DNA from: Membranipora membranacea
Lineage: Eukaryota; Bryozoa; Gymnolaemata; Cheilostomatida; Membraniporidae
Length of the DNA: 64,000 bases
Assembly: GCA_914767715.1 (NCBI GenBank)
Contig: OU612073.1
Span: 6,758,001 to 6,822,000, forward strand
Reading direction: 5' to 3'
In this document: positions 60,101 through 64,000 of the stretch, one piece after another
Position numbering within the stretch: position 1 is the stretch's first letter
Layout of the letters: every line of letters starts with the position of its first letter
Notes under the pieces: generated by a model
What the model was told of the DNA's origin: nothing
Database searches by the model: none
The model's input: only the letters and a program-made list of their open reading frames with translations
Position numbers and translations under genes: made by a program

Positions 60101-63100
60101 CCACATAAGCCCTCATTCCAAGCTATGTGGAAAACTGCTAAGTAGGGTTACAATGGAAAAAGAATTGTGCATTCAAATGGCAGAGACGGTCTCATAATGA
60201 AATATATACCTGATAAAAACCCTTAAAATCTTACAGTTTTGTCGATGAAGTTAGTCCAGTGATCTTCGATTTCAAACTTTGGACCGTCAAACTTAGGCAG
60301 ACCTCCGATGCCGGCTAATGGAGGTATATCAGGGAGTCCGTTAACTTGCCAGTTATCCAGAAGCTCTGCCAACACTTCCATTTTCTCCTTCTCCTAATAC
60401 GGAAATACATGATCCATTATAATACTATATAAATATCGCAAATAAGTAACACAAATTCATTAAAAAATAGCTAAAACTATGACCAAATCACAGCAAAACT
60501 ACAAATATTTCAAGATACAGCTGCTGTCATGCACCAGCAGCACACGACTAGTCAGACAAGACTGAGATTCAAACGTAAATTATGTCACTGCAGAATTCTG
60601 ATAATTCACTTTTGGATAATTACCATGTGCGCTAATCAAGGTTCAATTTAGGCACCAGCAGTCACAACCTAGAGCATGAATAGTGAATTGAAATACAGAA
60701 AATCAATTGGAATTGTAATCACTATAAACCTAATTAGTGGACAAGATTGAGTAAAATCACTGTCCTTTTCAATTCAAATTGATAACTGTGAGCATAAAGT
60801 GCATTTCAAACAAAGAAAAGATAAATCCGGTGGTAAACGCCATGAACATACAATGAGATAAATATATGCTCTAGTTTACAAGTTCAATACACAAGCTTGA
60901 AGCATATAGCCTGCTTTGAAACACCATCTAGTTCCTGCTGGATAAATTAGTGGGGTAAAAAGTCTGTGAGAGCCATGAATGCGCATGGGTAAGGGGTTGG
61001 GTTAGCCTTTCTTCGAACAAAGCTTGTCAAGACAAGCTAGGGTTGGGTGGGGTTTGGAGGGAGCTCACTAAGATAGGTTGTAAGTTTTCTACCACTGAAT
61101 ATACAGTATAGAGTCTATAACAAGACTGAGGTAGGACTGGTATGAAATTGTTTCAACAGTTTAGATGGAGGTCAAGAATAGGCACAAGAACCGACAGAAT
61201 AATAAGATAAAGTGTGATAAAGGGTGTAGATGGAATGATCAATAATATTAAAACTTGAACTGCTAGAAGCTGTATAAATAGAGCAGGTAGTTGTAAATCA
61301 AAGTTAGTGTAAACACACACAACCTGGCTGACATCTCGCTACACTAGAAGAGAGCGCCGAGTCCGTCACACTGACAATCCAAAAGGAGCTTATCGCGCAG
61401 TAAGGATATTATATGTTTTACAAGGACATCATATCCTTTTCCATATTCTATCCTTACTCTGCGAACTACTCTAATTTTACTAACTACTAACTAACAGTGC
61501 AGTAATCAGTCTTGGAGGCACACAGTGAAGTATTTGAGGACAAACGGTGAAACTAAACTATACACGCTACTATGACACCTACTATCACACCAGTTCTTCT
61601 TGGCTCATACTGTATTGTGAAGGGATAGTCTAATTTCAGAGCTTGATTTATCGAATTTCACACTTAAGACTTTTGGTTGGTTCAAGTCTTCTGATATCAA
61701 ATTATTATTATATCTATCACTAATCACAATATAATATACATATAGTATAACGATATATAGTACATATACATATCATGTGGTGGGATATGTTGTAGCAACC
61801 TAGCTACCACCAGATTTTTCCCACAGGGAATATAGTATATGTAATATATATAATACATATAGCATATTTATAGTGTATACAGTATATAGTATGATCTATC
61901 CCTTCACAATATTTGAAGCCATAGACCAGACAGCTTAGACACTTTGTTATACTCAAACTACAGCGGGGCAAACCTTGAGGTCTATAGACACTCGTCTACG
62001 TGCGGCGACGGCTTCGGCTGGGGTGGTGTGCAGCAAACTGACGAGAAGCTCCGCCCCACCACTTCCTGTGGTGTGGAAGGAGTGGCTATTGTGATGTGAC
62101 TGTGACGACGATGAGCTATTGTGGTGAGACTGAAAGAAGCATTCATGTTTAGTATCACAGAGTTAATAAAGCAGTGAGCATTGCAAATTTTGAAAAATCA
62201 TGGCTAAGGGAAATTTTTGGCTACAATATGACCAAACTGATCATTTTTTCTGTCTACAACCAACAATGGAAGCGCTATATATACAGCCTTGTAGCAAACT
62301 GAAACAAAGAACTTTTCAGTTTAATTTGCTAAGAAAAAACTGTCTAAAATGACGACACTTCAACATTCTTCTGATGTGGCGAAACAATTGGAATTGGAAA
62401 GTTCTAAATAAAATCAAAATTCCTAATGAAAGTGACAATAATGCCTGAAAGTGACAATAATGCCTGAAAGTGAAATTTTCTTCCAATCACTAATCACCTT
62501 GGGTACTCCCTGTAGAGTTATTATATAACAACTCTATGGTACTCCCACTCACTGAATTGAAAGCTGCTGATCTTGGTGAGCTGATTAGGAAAAGATCGTA
62601 CCTTGAGATTATGAGATGAAAATGACGGCATACTCGTCGCTGTATTGGAAACCTTTCACACCATGTGAAAGGTAATGACAGGTGGTTCATGGAAGTAGAA
62701 GTGAAGGAATAGCACACCACGTTGTCTTTACAACTCTACTGACCCCCACAATCACATAGATACACATTTAGACTACCAGTCACCTGACTGAGGGATGACA
62801 CCACACGCTTGTGGCCAAGTTATCTTTGCACATTTATCAGCAATTTCCATTTTACATAACAAGGAGTGCTAAATTAAACGTCTTATCTCATTTTTCAGAG
62901 ATAACTTGTCCGTGTTTGTGTTGAAAGTAAATAGTTTTACACATGTCTACTGCATAACACTAGCTAGCATCAGCTGGATTAGGCGATCAGTGATATCCAC
63001 GACAGGATTTATCTATGCTACACATTTCAAAATCAGCGTGCCTAGAACATCTGTATGATACAGTTGGTGGCAGTATTTTTGATCTAGTTGAAAAAGTTTT

Positions 63101-63810
63101 TTTTTAAAATTTACATGAATTGGTGCAGACGACGTGCCAACATGGATAAGAAAGACAGCAAGAAACAGACCGAACGGACAGAAACATACAGAGAAAGTGA
63201 TCAAAATACAAAGCCTTATGATTTAGATGTAGTAATTATGTTCAGTAGAACACTGCTTTTAAATTTGTAGTATTGACTCATAAATGAAACCAAGGAACTC
63301 TTTGATGAAACCAAACGATGAATTCCTTCGTCTGGATTACTTGACATTGGGAAAGCCACTTACAAACGCTTACTAGACTTCTTATTGGTAGTGAGTCAGG
63401 ATCAAGGGTCCACCCACTCAGAATACTAAAGGTCTGGCTACGTACGCCGTATTTTCCATAGGATAGGCTACACAGGCTATCCTATGCCACTGGACATACT
63501 AAAAGTGCCCCAATCCTATGGAAAATATGGCGTGTGTAGCCACAGCTTAACTCAATATGTGTATAAGAGTAAAGTCAGGCTAATGGTGTATAGTGTTCTA
63601 GGTGATTACTTAGAGGGGTCGATGTATCACGGAACTCGGGATAATAACTGGGTAGTGTGTAATTTAGCGTACCTTGCTATTCTGTGGTTGAAGAGAGTAT
63701 ACACTGAGTTTGGCAGTAGAACTTCTCGGGTTTTTATGTAACGTCCCTCCAGGACTGACATCCCCTGAGTTCAGCGAATCATCGGCGACTGACAACTTCT
63801 TTTCTCGCCT
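51156..63810 (-). CDS. PLEKHG5: Rho guanine-nucleotide exchange factor, PLEKHG5-like (14 exons, 5' partial)
   Basis: Activates Rho GTPases through a DH-PH module. Exons in transcript order: 63673-63810, 61974-62129, 60235-60393, 59386-59481, 58118-58318, 57575-57685, 56682-56831, 55874-56017, 55035-55278, 54539-54645, 53804-54076, 53124-53380, 52541-52685, 51160-51614 (stop at 51,156 if the last donor is not used). All phases agree, giving about 880 residues. The DH domain starts at DLTQRQKDQQEALWELLYTE and includes RLKLHDLLVKPMQRLTRYSL; the PH domain follows (ILFTDMLLFTKPSKRDKLRI). The DH order and spacing match vertebrate PLEKHG5. The C-terminal third is Ser/Asp-rich, with a six-Asp run and a QMDIVRMKKFQDFLNDSAP end. 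N-terminal exons lie beyond 64,000. Confidence 0.9.
51845..51925 (-). ncRNA. tRNA-like unit (left, minus strand)
   Basis: Reads tagctcagtattagcggcg, then a ctgcaaa anticodon-loop-like stretch (Cys-like) and gggttcgagacc. The arms do not pair cleanly, so a SINE or transposon-embedded tRNA relic is likelier than a functional tRNA. Confidence 0.4.
51940..52012 (+). ncRNA. tRNA-like unit (right, plus strand)
   Basis: Reads gtccaagtggcgtgatggta (A-box region), then gggttcgattccc (B box), ending aggac that can pair with the initial gtcc. The T and anticodon stems are imperfect. Confidence 0.4.
55381..55520. repeat. 44-bp minisatellite, three copies plus partial
   Basis: tctata starts at 55,381, 55,425, 55,469 and 55,513, an exact 44-base period with only one or two changes per unit. 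In the PLEKHG5 intron between exons 55035 and 55874. Confidence 0.9.
56185..56275. mobile_element. MITE copy, 'attatcaacca' family
   Basis: Contains gtgctcaaactctgtccaaa and the inverted block gttgacaaaatgccactacc. In a PLEKHG5 intron. Confidence 0.45.
56888..56999. mobile_element. Foldback MITE, 'GATCAAG' family
   Basis: The arms tagatcaagtttggttcaat and agtttgagcaagcttgacct flank a diverged centre. In a PLEKHG5 intron. Confidence 0.5.
57300..57412. mobile_element. MITE copy, 'attatcaacca' family
   Basis: gtttgagcgctcaaac, then tttgctggtagtggcattcc and attatcaaccaa; an inverted gtggaatgtgataatgg block follows. In a PLEKHG5 intron. Confidence 0.5.
57823..57834. repeat. Poly-G tract
   Basis: A G homopolymer in the intron between PLEKHG5 exons 57575 and 58118; likely length-variable. 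Confidence 0.8.
59260..59305. repeat. Short GC-rich dispersed repeat, copy 2
   Basis: gggccgtcgggcgaggggca and aaagtctggggggctcagac match 40,447-40,492. In a PLEKHG5 intron. Confidence 0.7.
61396..61463. mobile_element. Variant short element of the 'gtaaggata' palindrome family
   Basis: The ends cgcagtaaggata and tatccttactctgcg mirror the 703-bp and 34-bp elements with a changed terminal base and a 2-base deletion on the left. No clear target duplication. In a PLEKHG5 intron. Confidence 0.5.
61720..61880. repeat. AT-rich 'atatagta' simple repeat with internal foldback
   Basis: Runs of tatatagtacatatacatat and its inverse surround a short unique centre (ggatatgttgtagcaac). In a PLEKHG5 intron. 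Confidence 0.5.
63428..63548. mobile_element. Foldback MITE, 'tatggaaaata' family
   Basis: The arms gtctggctacgtacgccgta plus ttttccataggat and the inverted atcctatggaaaatatggcg plus tgtgtagccac form a long hairpin. It lies about 125 bases from PLEKHG5 exon 63673-63810. Confidence 0.75.
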
Positions 63811-64000
63811 CTGTAGAAAAATCATAATCAATATTCGATTAGTTTTGTGCATGTTTTCAATTAAAGACTGATATTTTAGCTTAAAACCAAAATTGTTTTT
63901 TGGATACATGCAAGAGGTATCAAGCACTTTACTGAGCCAGGCGTCGTTCATAGCATTCCATCTCCTAATCCTTCCAATACTGAAAACCCTAGCAGAAATA

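Overview
The window reads as AT-rich metazoan nuclear DNA. Its genes are split by GT-AG introns of a few hundred to about 3,400 bases and match animal families: a Golgi carbohydrate sulfotransferase, S-adenosylmethionine decarboxylase and a PLEKHG5-type RhoGEF. Introns and spacers are packed with foldback elements, minisatellites and SINE-like repeats. This suggests an invertebrate; a sponge or other early-branching marine animal is possible, but the lineage is a guess. No bacterial operons, CRISPR arrays or rRNA genes were seen.

Layout. 1-885 is a dispersed or duplicated repeat that recurs almost identically at 12,648-13,517, next to one exon of an unidentified minus-strand gene (1,004-1,109). 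3,506-12,415 (+) is a complete eight-exon CHST15-like sulfotransferase (469 aa). 13,841-18,434 holds weak exons of one or more unidentified plus-strand genes. 19,357-30,288 (+) is a 20-exon gene for a roughly 1,322-residue low-complexity, coiled-coil protein that I do not recognise. 30,289-38,600 is a repeat island: nested inverted-repeat DNA elements, a LINE reverse-transcriptase remnant and several duplicated blocks. 38,645-46,158 (+) is a complete eight-exon S-adenosylmethionine decarboxylase (AMD1, 337 aa) with the proenzyme cleavage site and catalytic residues intact. 46,753-51,155 is mostly repeats plus two candidate minus-strand terminal exons. 51,156-63,810 (-) holds 14 exons of a PLEKHG5 orthologue whose 5' end lies beyond the window.

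Functionally the genes are unrelated neighbours: extracellular-matrix glycan sulfation, polyamine synthesis, Rho signalling and an unknown, perhaps cytoskeletal, protein. All exon joins were worked out by hand; the three identified genes and most of the unknown large gene keep the reading frame across every junction.

The most unusual content is non-coding. There are two copies of a SINE-like element with a U2 snRNA 5' head. A 703-bp foldback element has a 7-bp target duplication confirmed by an empty-site copy inside the same window, and a 34-bp perfect palindrome of the same family, also with a 7-bp duplication, lies in an AMD1 intron. An intronic minisatellite is made of repeated 5' splice sites. 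A 635-bp inverted-repeat element carries two divergent tRNA-like units. The last in-window PLEKHG5 exon has a stop codon inside a consensus splice donor.
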